Origin: Tritrichomonas musculus
Lineage: Eukaryota > Parabasalia > Tritrichomonadida > Tritrichomonadidae
Assembly (NCBI GenBank): GCA_039105265.1
Contig: JAPFFF010000066.1
Location: 620,001 to 684,000, forward strand
Direction: 5' to 3'
Length of the DNA stretch: 64,000 nt
The notes below the pieces were generated by a model. That model had not been told where the DNA came from. It did no database searches and saw nothing but the letters and a program-made list of their open reading frames with translations. Below are positions 28,678 to 41,655 of this stretch, piece after piece (position 1 is the stretch's first letter; each line of letters begins with the position of its first letter). Made by a program: the position numbers and the translations under genes.

Positions 28678-31599
28678 TTATGGAGTTGTTTCAGTTTGGC
28701 TATTCTGGTCATTTTGATTATTTGATGCAACGTTTCCTTCATCAGTACTTTCACAAGCGCCGACTTTCTTCTTTTTCTTCATAACGACAACTACTACTAC
28801 AACAACAACAACTACAACAACAACGACTACAACAACTACTACAATTATAATTGTAGTTTTAGATGAACCGCCTCCATCTTTTTCAGAACCACTATTGCCA
28901 CCATTACCATCACCACTATTTCCATCGTCACCGCCTACAGCTTTGCCTCCAAATGATAGGAAATCATCTGCAACAGGTGGCAATTCTGCATCTCCATTCA
29001 AATAAGATTCTGGGAATGTAATACAGCCATCTTTATCAGGTAAAATCTGACTGTAATCATCTTCAGGAACTTCAAAATGAAATTGATCAACAAGAATAGT
29101 ATTCATGTTTTCCAAAAAGTATGACCTCGAAAATGGATAAATCGTGTCATCAGAACCAACAATGCAAATTCTTTTCTTTGATTCAGCAAGGATTGTACTT
29201 TGTTGTTTTGAAGAATCTTCAATACGGTATTTGTAAGAGCTTGATGGAGTAATCGACTTGTAACTAACTTTTGAAGTGTACGTCTTGTAATATTTATATC
29301 TTTGATTAGGTGTAAAATGAAGGATTTCTGAATAAACACCAGAACCACTTATTGAGATACCATCTAAATTAGGATAAGTAAATTGGTAGTACTCTCCAGT
29401 TGGAGTAAAGTAATTCTGGCAAAAACTTCCTTCATTCTCGCATAGTGGATAAAATTTGACATTATATTTGCCACCCAGATTATTTTTATTTAGAGTGAAT
29501 TTGAATATCGCAACTTTTTTAGCATCTGGATCTAAATATGTTTTCTCTGCAGTGATTTCAGAAGGAGGTCCAGAACAAACCACTTTGGCAGCATTTTCAC
29601 AAAACACTGCAAAAACAACATTAGCATTTAGATCAAAAAATGGCTTCAAGAAAGTAAGATCAACACTAATTTCAGGTTCTGAGTTTTTAATAAGGGCACT
29701 TGTTTGATAGAATTGAACTTTAATATTTTTATTAACTGGCCATGGTTTGAAGAGGCATAAAGCATATGATGAAGCTGGATCAATTGCCAATGATTTAGTT
29801 TCAAATTTTAATTTGGCCATATCAATACCTGCAGCATATGGTGAGAAAAACGTTCCACCATTATTATTAGGAATTAAAAGTACAGTATTGAAATTTGGAT
29901 TAACATCCATTTCTAGCATGGTTTGTGGAAACAAAGTAGGTATAGAATCAAATCCTATTAAGTCAAAGAACAAAAATATTATATTAATTGTTTGGTCTTG
30001 ACTGGTAGTTGGTCTCTTAATTGGAAAAGTAATTATTTTTTTTTCTATTTTATAATATATGATATTGTCATTATATGATGTTTTGCCTTCTTCTAAGAAG
30101 AATTTTAGACCAGTATTTTGTAAATCGAAATAGATGTATTTCCCAACATAATCGTTAACAAATTGAAATTGTACATAAAGCATGCTTTTACCAGCTTTGA
30201 AACTAATAGGAAATTTTGTTAAACTCCATTTATATGATGTATCTATTGAGTAAGCCCTAATATTATCTGTAGTTTGTTTTTCATCATCAGGAAGGCTTTG
30301 GCTAAGCATTTCAAAAGATACGCTTCCCAAGCAAAATGGCTTATATTCAATTCTATAAAATTCTTTGCTAATTGTGTTTTTTTCATAAATAGTATATCCG
30401 AGGATCTTAAATGTTGGAAGTGTAATAAAAGCTTCTATTGGGATTGTAAATTGACCCTTCAAAAATGGAGCACTGCATTGTTTAGTATCTATATTAAATT
30501 GATATTGGAATGGAATGGTAATTCCAGCTTCAACATCAAACGGATTTTTTCCTAAACTTAATCTAAATGAAAAAGAAATTGTAAGTTCTACAGTTCCAAC
30601 AAATTTGGCTGAATTAATTGTCTTTATAATATCAGATAATTTATTCTTTTCCGGGAGTTTAGATATATCAACTTTCCAATCAGAATCAAATTGCGAGTTT
30701 GGTGTAATTTCGTAAAATTTGCTGGCAATCATTCTATATCCTTGGAGATAATCAAAGCCAATATCAATAGACAATTCCATATTTTTCAGTATTGTTCTGA
30801 AATTGAAAAAGACTCCAACTGATATCTCATAGCCCATTAATGGAAATGTTTTACCTAGTTTTGGTATTGGTCGAGAAATATTAAATAAGGTCTTATCCGG
30901 AATCGGGAATTTAGAATTGTCTTTGATAAGAAATTCAGCTCCAATAACTGCATCTATTGTAATTTTGGCCCCCAATTTAATATCTCTTATATTGTTGAAG
31001 GTAAAATCTGTTTCAATATTGGCACCTAATTGAGCTCCATAGCCATATTGAACTTGATCATTTGTTTTTTCTATTGATTTAAGTGCTGGTCCATCTCTTT
31101 TTTCATCCCATTCAAAATTAAGCTTGAAACTTGGATTTGCTATGTCGTCGCCAATTGTAACATCTGCATTTGTATGTGTACGTGTACTTGAGCTTAATCG
31201 AAAGTTGGTCAAAACATGGAAAATAGATGTTTCACTTAATTTATATATTAAAATATTATCTTCAGTTGCAACTAAGTCTTTCATATGGAATATTTTTTGT
31301 TCTAATTCATCGACAAATACAAAATCATTTTTAATACCAAAATTTTTTCTTTTCACAATTGCGATGTATTTATCATCATATGCAAAACCTTTGATATCTT
31401 TTGAATGTGCATTAGAGAAAGTTTTCAAAAGTTTGAAATGATAATATGATCCTTCATACTCACCAGGTAGCATGGAATCTTTTCTATCTTCTTTTGGGGT
31501 TTTAATTCTTGAATTTTTCAAAGCTTCATTTGCAATTTCTCTGAATTCTTCCGAAAGTTTGGACTTTACTAATGAAACAAGCAAAATTGCAAAGATCAT
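28678..31599 (-). CDS. Large single-pass surface protein, poly-valine anchor
   Basis: A 973-residue predicted type I membrane protein; I do not recognise the ectodomain family. The start ATG at 31599 opens a short signal peptide (MIFAILLVSLVKS). The ectodomain of about 880 residues is beta-rich in appearance, with many alternating hydrophobic/polar stretches, and has about ten scattered cysteines. A Gly/Ser/Asp linker (GGDDGNSGDGNGGNSGSE) leads into III plus 20 consecutive valines, a KKKKK stop-transfer and a polar tail of about 30 residues. The valines use GTT, GTA and GTC mixed, so selection on the residues and not just slippage is likely. The architecture copies the LRR protein at 11797-13128. 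Stop lies in TAAA; an initiator-like TCATTA is 24 bases upstream. No neighbour gene within several kb. Confidence 0.85.
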   Translation of the reverse strand: MIFAILLVSLVKSKLSEEFREIANEALKNSRIKTPKEDRKDSMLPGEYEGSYYHFKLLKTFSNAHSKDIKGFAYDDKYIAIVKRKNFGIKNDFVFVDELEQKIFHMKDLVATEDNILIYKLSETSIFHVLTNFRLSSSTRTHTNADVTIGDDIANPSFKLNFEWDEKRDGPALKSIEKTNDQVQYGYGAQLGANIETDFTFNNIRDIKLGAKITIDAVIGAEFLIKDNSKFPIPDKTLFNISRPIPKLGKTFPLMGYEISVGVFFNFRTILKNMELSIDIGFDYLQGYRMIASKFYEITPNSQFDSDWKVDISKLPEKNKLSDIIKTINSAKFVGTVELTISFSFRLSLGKNPFDVEAGITIPFQYQFNIDTKQCSAPFLKGQFTIPIEAFITLPTFKILGYTIYEKNTISKEFYRIEYKPFCLGSVSFEMLSQSLPDDEKQTTDNIRAYSIDTSYKWSLTKFPISFKAGKSMLYVQFQFVNDYVGKYIYFDLQNTGLKFFLEEGKTSYNDNIIYYKIEKKIITFPIKRPTTSQDQTINIIFLFFDLIGFDSIPTLFPQTMLEMDVNPNFNTVLLIPNNNGGTFFSPYAAGIDMAKLKFETKSLAIDPASSYALCLFKPWPVNKNIKVQFYQTSALIKNSEPEISVDLTFLKPFFDLNANVVFAVFCENAAKVVCSGPPSEITAEKTYLDPDAKKVAIFKFTLNKNNLGGKYNVKFYPLCENEGSFCQNYFTPTGEYYQFTYPNLDGISISGSGVYSEILHFTPNQRYKYYKTYTSKVSYKSITPSSSYKYRIEDSSKQQSTILAESKKRICIVGSDDTIYPFSRSYFLENMNTILVDQFHFEVPEDDYSQILPDKDGCITFPESYLNGDAELPPVADDFLSFGGKAVGGDDGNSGDGNGGNSGSEKDGGGSSKTTIIIVVVVVVVVVVVVVVVVVVVVMKKKKKVGACESTDEGNVASNNQNDQNSQTETTP

Positions 31600-31619
31600 C
31601 TATTCAAGAAGAATAAAAA

Positions 31620-31625
31620 TAATGA
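31620..31625 (-). promoter_or_regulatory. Initiator-like TCATTA of the 973-residue gene
   Basis: On the minus strand TCATTA matches the trichomonad initiator core, with its A 24 bases before the ATG. AT-rich DNA makes chance matches common, so this is moderate support only. Confidence 0.4.
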
Positions 31626-34370
31626 TACGTTTGTAATTTTTTAAAAAAAAAAATTTGAGAAAGATTCAAATGTCATATTAAAACTCTACCGGAAAAAAAA
31701 AAATGTTTATATGATTTAATTCAATTTTTCAATTAACCTGTTACCGTTATTTAATAAAAAGCTGATTTTATTATTTATTATTTATTTATTATATTAAATA
31801 AATTTTTAAAAAATTAAAGTCTATTTGGGAGATTCTCTACTATCAAAAAGTTGACAAATAACTCTCAAAAAGTAATCTTTTGTTTTTAATAATCAAATAA
31901 AAGGAGAACGAAGACGGTTTTTCTTGTACGTTAAAAAATATATTAAAATGATTTTATATAATTAATTAATAGTCATTTTTTCGATATTTGTTAATATTAA
32001 TATTTTTTAATCATATTTAAATGAATTTGCATTATTATAAATACATTTATTGTTCAAATAATGGAAATTATATGTTATCAGTATCTGATTTTGATAAATA
32101 GGTATGTGAAATTAAGAAATCGTTTATATAAAAGATTAGTGATGGCATTATAACCCAATTGACCCTGCCAGAAAAGAAATTCAGCGTATGAATTTTTATT
32201 TATTTTATAAGAAAGAAAAAATAATCATTAAATGTTTTTTGAAAGATTTTGAATAAATTATTTATTTCTATTCAATTACTCTCAATTAAAATATTTATTT
32301 GAGATAATTTCTTTTTTTTTTAGAATTTTATTTATTTTATTTATGGATAATTTATTCAATATAAACTTATTACAATGGCAATTATATTATTATTATATTT
32401 ATATATGTTTATATATAGAATATAAAATATAAATATTTTATTTATATAATGATAAAAATAGTTCAATTTTTCATTCTCAATCATCAATAAGAAATTTTAA
32501 ATTAAATATCATCGTCCAAGAGTCAATTTTGAACACAATTTCATAAAAAATAAATCTTTCATATTCAATTATTAATTTTCATGAAATTCCATCAAACAAT
32601 GTATTAAAGTATAATTTTTCTTATAAAACATTTGTATTTCTTTATCATTAAATCTGTATTTATATTAATTTATCAAAATGAAGGCTATTAATAAATAATT
32701 TTATTATAATTTTAATATTTATTAAAATAAGCAAGTTTTATTAATTATTACATAAGTAATAAGTAATATTTCACACCTTTACTTTGCTATTTTAGCCTTT
32801 TTCCTCAATCTAATATATCTTATATTTTGGCTTCAAATTTGAAATATATCATATAAAAATCCAATATTTAATCAATTTAACAGGCTGGGTAAGCTCTTTT
32901 AATTTTTTTTTAGATTTGAAAAAAATATTTATAAAAAATATACTAAATAATTAAGCATAACATTTTAGTATGTCATTATATAAAAATATAATAGTAAAAA
33001 AAGTGATTTATGTCATTTTTGTTAAGATAAAATAAAAATGAAAGAGATTATTTTATATAGTTTTAATTCAATTTTTTAAAAAAATAAAATGTTATTATCT
33101 TATTATATTTTTATAAACTCTATATAATATCACATGATATAGTTTGTATACAATATAAAATAAATTGATAAAATCATAAACTATGAAAAATAATTATACA
33201 GGTGGCACAGATTCTTTGTAACAATTTTGATATCTAAATGTTACAAGAAATTGAATTAAAAATCTATCTTAACAATTCAATTTATTAACTTTTTCATAAC
33301 TTTTATTGTTATTTTGTGAATATCTTTGTTTCCCTACGATATTTCTTTTTGGTTTCTTATTAAGAATTATTCAATATATAATATTATATTTATATTTATA
33401 TAAAATAACTCGAAAAAAATCTTTGTCATAACCGTCTCTCCGTTCTCCTTTATCAAATATCAAGAGAAAATTCAATAATATTTCACAAAATAATAGTATG
33501 AAAATATTCTGAATGGCCTTCGAAAAGTTACTTTTTGAGTGTTTTACATAACTCAAAATTTTTTCATATTTACTTTTTTTATTTAAATATTAATTTTGAT
33601 TTATTAAAATTCTGATTCAGGATTTAAACTTACTAAGAAATAAAATCTAAGATTTAAAATTAATTCAATTTTTTTGTATAAAGATTAAAGATTCTTTGAA
33701 ATATTGCCAAAACAATTTTTGTGGTAATATTTTTCTTAAATATCTTTTTATAATTTTCACCCGGTATTGAGTTACATAAATATTTAATCAGGTAATAAAT
33801 ATTAAATCCAAAAATATGCTTTTTAAAAAAGAATATTATATAGAATATCATAAAAAATCAGTTATTTATAAAGCTATATATTAAACGATCATATTCTATT
33901 CATATTTTCAATATATCAGAATAAACCTAGCAACTTTTTAAAATAGCCTTCAATATTTGAATTGGAAGAATATATATTTGAGTTGAACAGTCAGCATAAT
34001 ATAGAATATTTGAGGGCTCTTTTAAAATTCCCCTGAAAAAGTGGTGTTTGATTTTCTGAAGACTCAATTTATTTCAATTTTTCAATTAAATTCGTTAGAT
34101 AATTATTTTAAAAAATAAAATTTAATATCAAATTAGATTCAATTAATCTTAAATCATTTAAATGAAATAAAAATATATTTATAAAATAATATTAAAATAA
34201 ATTTGATTTATTAATATACTATTTTCAAAGATATACTTATTCAATAAATTGATTGTATAAAAAATAAACATCAGAATCTAAAAATTTCAATAAAAATAGT
34301 ATTATCGTTTGCATTCAATAAGTTTGGAAAATTGAATGAAATTGAGAGGTTGCTATATCTAATATCAGAA
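31626..34370. other. Gene-free AT-rich DNA
   Basis: About 2.7 kb without supported genes. A slightly GC-richer phrase near 32135-32190 (AACCCAATTGACCCTGCCAG) stands out, but shows no fold or frame I can interpret. Minus-strand frames at 33371 and 33660 are low-complexity. Confidence 0.5.
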
Positions 34371-34372
34371 TA

Positions 34373-35195
34373 GGTGTGCTAAAATTTTGTAAAGTGTCAA
34401 AATAAAGTACTCAAATCATTTTTTACGGTCAAATGCAACTATAATGATATATTATTAATATTTAATAGCATATATACTATTTTTTAAATAATAAATCTTG
34501 ATTTACCATACATTTTTGAGATATTTTTAATTATTTTTAGACAATTTTTTAAATGCATTTTTGGTCGGAAATAGGATTTTTCTATGATTATTTTATCGCT
34601 GCTATTTATAAAAAGATAACTAAAAAACATGATGAAAGCCACTGAAGATGGCAAAGAATGCAAAGAATTTAAGAAAAAATAAGAATAATATGCCTAATAC
34701 ATCATTTTTGATGAACTAGCAGAAAAAATCGAAGTTTATGAAAATTTTATGCAAAATATCAGATAAAAATATGATATTATCCATAAACATGCATATTATG
34801 AATGATGATTATAATAAATATAAATAACATATACGATTTGAATTTCAAAAAGAAAATTATGAATTATGATATAATGCATAGGTCATAAAAGAAACCAAAA
34901 TGGAAGAATTTAATATATTTTTCCCCAATTTCCCCGAGTATGCTTATAATAAGTAAAAAATTATCCGCCAAATATTCAATTGAAACTTTCTAAGAATAAT
35001 TCAAATTTTGAATTAAAGTTTACATTCAAAAAATTATCGGATGAAAAATATATAATATCTTAAAAATGTATGGTAAAAATTATTTAAAAATTATAAATAT
35101 AAATATAATTAGAAATATAAAGGTTAATAATTAAAATTCATACCAATCCTCCGTAAAATTTAAATTTCTGACACTTTATAAAATTTTAGCACACC
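34373..35195. mobile_element. TA-flanked non-autonomous DNA element H
   Basis: Ends GGTGTGCTAAAATTTTGTAA (left) and GGTGTGCTAAAATTTTATAA (right, inverse) match over about 30 bp through AGTGTCA. TA borders both ends (34371-34372 and 35196-35197), as in Tc1/mariner insertions. The flanks also share ATATCAGAA in direct orientation. The 823-bp interior is noncoding. Confidence 0.7.
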
Positions 35196-35197
35196 TA

Positions 35198-36777
35198 TAT
35201 ATCAGAATATTTGAATTTAATATTATTCAAATTATCTAAAAAATTAAATAGGCAATAAGTTCTTCAAAAAAGAATATTTTTGATTCGTTTCGATTTATTC
35301 AATAATTATTTTTGAATAATTTGATGTTGTAAACATATATTTCGAATATCAAAAGCTTAATGCTATCATATTTTTATTTGATACATTGTATTAAAGATTA
35401 CATAAAAAAGAGAAAACCATATAATAAAATACTGTAAAATAAATTAAATGTAGCAAAAAGTTTAGCTGTTCAAAATAAAAAGCAGGCAAATACCTTCTAT
35501 AACAAATCTTTAGAGAATTTTTGAGGAAAACATTATTTTTAAAAAACTTTTTCAGAGATACAGAATGTTTTAAAATGTAAATTTTCCAAAATTGCAGGAT
35601 CAATTTTTAAATTAAAACATGAATTTATAAATTATAATAGATATAAAATTAATATAATATATTAATGATTTAATTCTTTCAGCAAAAAATTTAATATGAT
35701 CCAAAATATGATTAAAATGTACGTTTATTTTATATTTAACGTATTTTTCAAATTAAACACAAATATCTTGGAAAATTTTAAAATCTATTGACATAATTAT
35801 AATTTATATAACAAAAAAATTTTTAAATATACATATTTATCAAAAAAGTAAGATTTACTATTTTCAATGAATTGGAAAATCAATTCAATTTAATATTCAA
35901 ACGCTTGAACAAAATGGCTTTTAGTTTCGCCAGAAAATATTTTTGCTATTTAAAATATATTATTTAACAAATTTATTTTATTTTTTATTTTTACTTAAAT
36001 ACTAACATAAAAAAAGATTCACATCATTTTTTTGGATCAAAGTGTCAAAAAAACGAAAATTAGGCAAAATTAAAATGGCTTAAATTTTTTATCTAGAAAA
36101 AAAATTCACAAATTCATAATATTTTTATTATGAAAATGTTATGTCTTATCAATGCTTAAAAAATTTCGATACCGGGTGATCTGTAATTTTTTTTTTGCGT
36201 TTGAAGTTTTGTGAAAAAATTGGTATTTTTTCGTTTTCATATAATCAACATTGATTTATTAGTTTCCGATCAATGATCTAAAAACAACTTAGGATACTAA
36301 TGCTTATTTTCTATTTCTTTTAAATCAGTCACTGTCAGATCATGAAAATGAGTATCTAAAAAATTGAATTTGTCACCTCATTTTTTCGAAAGGTAGGCTA
36401 GTTATAACAAATTTAAGAGAATATATTAGTTAGTGCATTAATTATCTATCGAATGGCATAAATATTGTTTGCCATAATTGCATATTTATAAAATGCATCT
36501 CCTCTGTATTTTCAATTAAATCACAAATATTTATTGATATTGATATTCATTTCATATTTTTATAAATGAAAGTTTTATTTGTCTACCATCTTAAATAAAT
36601 TAATGATGAAAATGATTAAATTATTGAAAGAAAAAAGAAAAAATTATAAAAATGCTTGATATTAAAGATATTTATTCATTTATTACATTTGATAATGAAT
36701 AAAATGTTGAAAAATTAAATTTTTCAATTCTGGATGAAAATATTTTCTATTTTATTGTTAAAGAAATTAATGCAATA
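35198..36777. other. Gene-free AT-rich DNA
   Basis: About 1.6 kb with no gene or element that I can support. Confidence 0.55.
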
Positions 36778-36779
36778 TA

Positions 36780-37544
36780 CAGCGGTTTCGGAAATAGATT
36801 TGAATTTTTTGGAAATAAAATAGCAAGATTTGAATGGTTTATAAAACCGCTAAAATTTTTTTGGAAATAAAATATTTTTTTTTTTTGGAAATTAAATAGT
36901 GAACGATTATTTTGCATTCAATTTCGAATATTTTTGTTGATGAAAAATATTTAAATCAAAAGCAAAAAATAATTAAATCTAAATATCTTAATATATTTAG
37001 ACAGATGTTATTAAAAAGATATTTTTTAAATGATATTTAACAAGTTGCAGAATATCTTTTTTAAATTATATCCTGGTTCAAACAAAAAAAAATTTCCTTT
37101 CATGTTCGATATAATAATCAATTATAATCATGAATAAAGTGATTATTTTATTATGGAAAGACTTTTTTAAAATTTCACATGATCATCAATTTTTATATTA
37201 AAAATCATAAAAAATGCGTAATTGTCGATAAATTAAAGATTTTATTGAGTAATTTTGGATGAAAACAATATTTTAGAAATTACATTTTAAAAACGCAATA
37301 ACATAATCTATGTTTCATAATGAACAGTTAAAAACAAAACTTTTGCATATATTAGCATAATAATGTGTAAAACTCCACAAAATTTCTTAAATCTATCTTC
37401 TAATTCTGTTTTTAAGTTTGATAAAATTGAATACAATATGATTGTCCCTTTTTTATTTCCAAAAAAAAATATTTTATTTTCAAAAAAAATAAAACGGCTA
37501 ATATTTTATTTCCAAAACATTCTAATCTATTTCCGAAACAGCTG
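36780..37544. mobile_element. TA-flanked MITE F, Tc1/mariner-type ends
   Basis: CAGCGGTTTCGGAAATAG at the left end and CAGCTGTTTCGGAAATAG read inward from the right end are bordered by TA (36778-36779 and 37545-37546). The arms remain similar for about 110 bp and carry repeated GGAAATAAAATA blocks. CAG-starting termini plus TA duplication are typical of Tc1/mariner. The 765-bp element has no transposase; the frame at 37363-37569 runs through the right arm and is not a gene. Confidence 0.75.
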
Positions 37545-37546
37545 TA

Positions 37547-38199
37547 GTAGCAATAAATTAACTTACTGAAAATAAAGGAACAAAATTTTGAATATATTAT
37601 GGAAATTCATAAAAATTCGATACTCATAGTTTATAATCAAATTATCGCATAACTAAACAAAGTAATATATTGCATTAAATATTATTGCAAAATATCAAGT
37701 AAAAACACATTTAAAAAATGATATCCCATCATACATATCTTGAGAAATAAACAATATTTATTTTAAATGACAATCTTTGGAATTTTATAAATTTATTTTA
37801 ATTTAAAAAAAAAATTCAGAAAAAAATTTATAGATTAAAAACAATTAACTATCGAATTTTTTAATTATTTTAAAGAAAACACGTTGAGCAAAAAGAAAGA
37901 GTTATTTATAAATTTTTATTTTTCTTTATTTAACAAGTTAGATTATAAAAATCAATTTTCTTTGGAAAATTCTAGACTTCCTCAATTATGTTAATTTTTC
38001 CAGATAACAGTTCGCAATTATTTACATTTATATATATTTAAATAAATTTAATAATTAAATAATATTTCATATATGTCGAAATATTCAAAAAATATTCCAA
38101 TTTTCATTTTTAATATCAATTTTATTTTCAATTACAAAATAATAAAAAATGAAAAAATGTATTTAAAATAAAAAAATGGATGAATTAAAGGGAAAGTGG
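37547..38199. other. Gene-free AT-rich DNA
   Basis: About 650 bases without identifiable content. Confidence 0.55.
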
Positions 38200-39895
38200 A
38201 GTATTAATTTTATTTATATTTTTTTAATTTTAAAATATTTATTTTTAATAAAAAAAATTATTTTAAAAATTTTGTTATATAATTTTATATAATTTTGTTT
38301 ACTTAAAACATTTTTTTATTAAAAATTATTTATTTTATATTTAAAATTAGTTTTTTTCCATGTATAATTTTTTTTAATTTATAATAATTTTGATTATTTT
38401 AAAAATATTCATTTTATTTATAAATATTTTTATTTAAAATTCGTTCATTTTTAACAATAAATATATTTCATATAAAATTATTTTGTTATTTAAAATTATT
38501 TATTAATATTTTTTAAATAGATTTAAATCGCAAAATAATTTTATATAAAATGAATTTATTTTAAATAGAATAAAACATTCTTAAATGAAAAACAATAATT
38601 AATAATATATAATTTTAAATAAAAAATAATTATCAATATTTATATAAACAATTTTAAATAAATTAAAATTTAAAAAATATTAATAAATAATTTTAAATAA
38701 CAAAATAATTTTATATGGAATTAATTCATTGTTAAAAATGAAAGAATTTTAAATAAAAATATTTATAAATAAAATGAATATTTTTAAAATAATCAAAATT
38801 ATTATAAATTAAAAAAATTATACATGGAAAAAAACTAATTTTAAATATAAAATAAATAATTTTTAATAAATAAATGTTTTAAGTAAACAAAATTATATAA
38901 AATAATAAATTTTCAATAAAAAAATTTAAATTTAAATTAAAATAAATTTATTATATATAAAATTATTAATTCTACTTATTAATATTTTTTATTTAAATTT
39001 ATTTAAATTCTTTTTATTGAAAATTAATTTTTAATTTAAAATTGTTTTATTTTGAATTTTTTTAATGAATAAATATTTTTTCTTATTTTAAATATTTTTT
39101 TATTTAAGATTATTTATAATTGTTTTTTTATTTAAAATAATTTATTTTATTTTAAATCTTTTTTGTATAAATATTTTTTTAATTTAATATTATTTAATTT
39201 TATTATAATTTTTTTAAGTAAATGTATTTTTTATTTATTATTTATTTATAAATATTTTTTTAATTTTAAATAATTTTGTTATTTTAAATTATTTTTTTAT
39301 TTAAAATCTTTTTTTGTTTAAATCTTTCTTTAATATAATATTATTTAATTTTTTTTAAAAAAATTTTTTCGAGTATAAATATTTATAAAAAATTTTATTT
39401 AAAACAATAAATAATAAATAAAAAATATTTTTATTATAAAATTATATTTTATTTATTATTTATAAAATTATTTTATTTATTTATTTTATAATATTTATAA
39501 AATTATTTTATTTATTATTTATTTATTATTTATAATAATTTTTATTATTTTAAAATTTTTTTTAAAATTTTAATTATAAATAATAAAAATATTTTTTATT
39601 TATTTTTTATTTATTATTTTTATTTATTTTATAATAAATAAAAAAATTATTTTATTTATTATTTATAAAATTTTATTATTTAAAATTATTTCTTTTATTT
39701 TAAATACTTTTTATTTAAAATTATTTATAATTGTTTTATTTTATTTAAAATAAATTTTTCTTATATAAAATAATTTTGTTATTTAAAATTATTTATTAAT
39801 ATTTTTTGATTTAAAATTATTCTATTATTTAAAATTGTTTCTTTTTGTTTTAAATAATTTATTTTATATAAAATAATTTTGTTATTTAAAATGAC
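38200..39895. repeat. Extreme A+T tract built from TTTAAAAT-type blocks
   Basis: About 1.7 kb of almost pure A+T in which ATTTAAAATTATTTT-like blocks recur in both orientations. Includes the long inverted repeat at 38281-38903. Blocks at 39815-39885 (TTTCTTTTTGTTTTAAATAA and onward) reappear in direct orientation at about 41570-41640. Confidence 0.8.
38281..38903. repeat. Long inverted repeat with 240-bp arms
   Basis: Arms 38281-38518 and 38668-38903 are complementary at roughly 95% by eye, separated by 149 bases. Shared landmarks include CCATGTATAATTTTTTTTAA in the left arm and TTAAAAAAATTATACATGG in the right. Such a structure could extrude as a cruciform, or fold into a long hairpin RNA if transcribed. 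No frame of interest. Confidence 0.88.
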
Positions 39896-41344
39896 ATATT
39901 CTATTTATAAAGACGCAGGAAAAATGTGTCGACCGAAATTATAGAATTATTTTTAAAACTACTAATTTATAACATAGCAATATTATGAATTATTAAATCT
40001 AATGATGCTAATTAAATAATATGATTTCGCTTTGATTGAATGAACAGCTGTCTTAAAATGAGATAAGTTGACAGTGATTTGTTATAGAAATATTTGCAAC
40101 AGTGACATCTCCATAATACGATATATTTTTTGATGTACCAGAACAATTAAACCATATTTTTAATTTTAAAAATATCAATTAGAATGTACCGAAATAAGCA
40201 TTTGGTGATGTGATGCATTCAAAATAATCTTTAAAAATAACAATCAAACTAAAGATTAAATATATATTATTTGATTTATTAATGATATATTATACATAAA
40301 TTTTCGATTTTTATTTTTTTTTTATTGAAATATGAAAAAAAAAAATCAAAAAATATAATATTAAAATCTACATCAAAATTTCATTAATAGCATATTCCTA
40401 TGCATGAATATTAATAATTTTAAAAATTAATTAGAAATAGCTTATATTTATTTGTATATTTGAGATTATTTAGAGAATAAAATTGAATTAAAAGCAATAG
40501 ATTCAATTGCATTATGAGATTATTTAGAAAAAAATTTAAAAGGAAGTTGATAGTTTTTCTAGGAGATCAAGAAAAAAGAAAATGATCCAATACAAAAGTA
40601 TTGAAAAAAGATAGAAGATCAAAATTATTATTTACTCATTAAAGAACAAAGATTATCCAAGTGTTCATTTTACTTATACGCAATCATAAAGTGTTATTTA
40701 AAGATTTTCTATTCTTATCTTGGGCAAATATAATGATAAATCAAGATAAATATTTTTTTCAAAGGCCAGTTACTCGTTGAATGCAAAAAAACTAAAGCCT
40801 AATTAAAAATAATTTAAAATTCTTGTTGATTGCTGATTACGATTAGAATAATAGATTTTAATAATTTTAATGATCTCCACATATATCAATACAAATCAGT
40901 AAAAAAAGCTTGTTACTTTAATAAAAGATCCTAATAAATGAATTATACTTATAAATTAGTAGTTTTTTTAGTCTTTACATGTTTATTTAATGAAATAGCT
41001 TTTATTTTTTTATTAAATAATTTTTGTATTCAAATTCAAATTTGTTTTATTTTTAAAATCAATTTTTCCTATAAACAAAGCAAATATTTCATTACTTTTT
41101 ACTATATTTAAATTTATTAAATTATATAATTTATAAATATATATATAAAATTATATAATATAAATATTTTAATACTATTATTATTATTTGATGAAATATT
41201 TTTCACTGAGTTTGAATAATTTAAATTGGGGGTTTAATAGTAGATATTTGGTTGAATATATATTTTTATATCAGCTCTTCAAACATTATACAAGGCTTAA
41301 GTTGACACATTTTTCATTCGTCGACGGTTTTTCCGGACTCTTTA
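39896..41344. other. Gene-free AT-rich DNA
   Basis: About 1.45 kb between two A+T block tracts. No supported gene. A GTCGACCG near 39927 and CGTCGACGG near 41321 are the only GC-rich landmarks and face each other near the inner edges. Confidence 0.5.
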
Positions 41345-41655
41345 AATATTTTTTTTTATTTTAAAATAAAAAAATTATTTAAAAATGTTTTATTTTATTG
41401 AAAATTATTTAATATTATAAATATTATTTTATTAATATTATTTTATCTGATAAATGTTTTTTTTTTGAATTAAATTTTATATATTATTAATTTTATGAGT
41501 TTTTTATTAGTTTAATAATATTTTTTATTTAAAATTATTTTCTTTAATTATAAGTATTTTTTAATATAAAATTATTTTATTATTTTAAATTATTTCTTTT
41601 TGTTTTAAATAATTTATTTTATATTAAATAATTTTGTTAATCAAAATTTATTATT
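41345..41655. repeat. Second TTTAAAAT block tract
   Basis: A 310-bp relative of the 38.2-39.9 kb tract, with a direct match of about 70 bp to 39815-39885. Confidence 0.7.

Noticed and set aside
29456-31441. Plus-strand frames of 66-105 residues
   Set aside because: All are antisense to the 973-residue gene and lack independent support.
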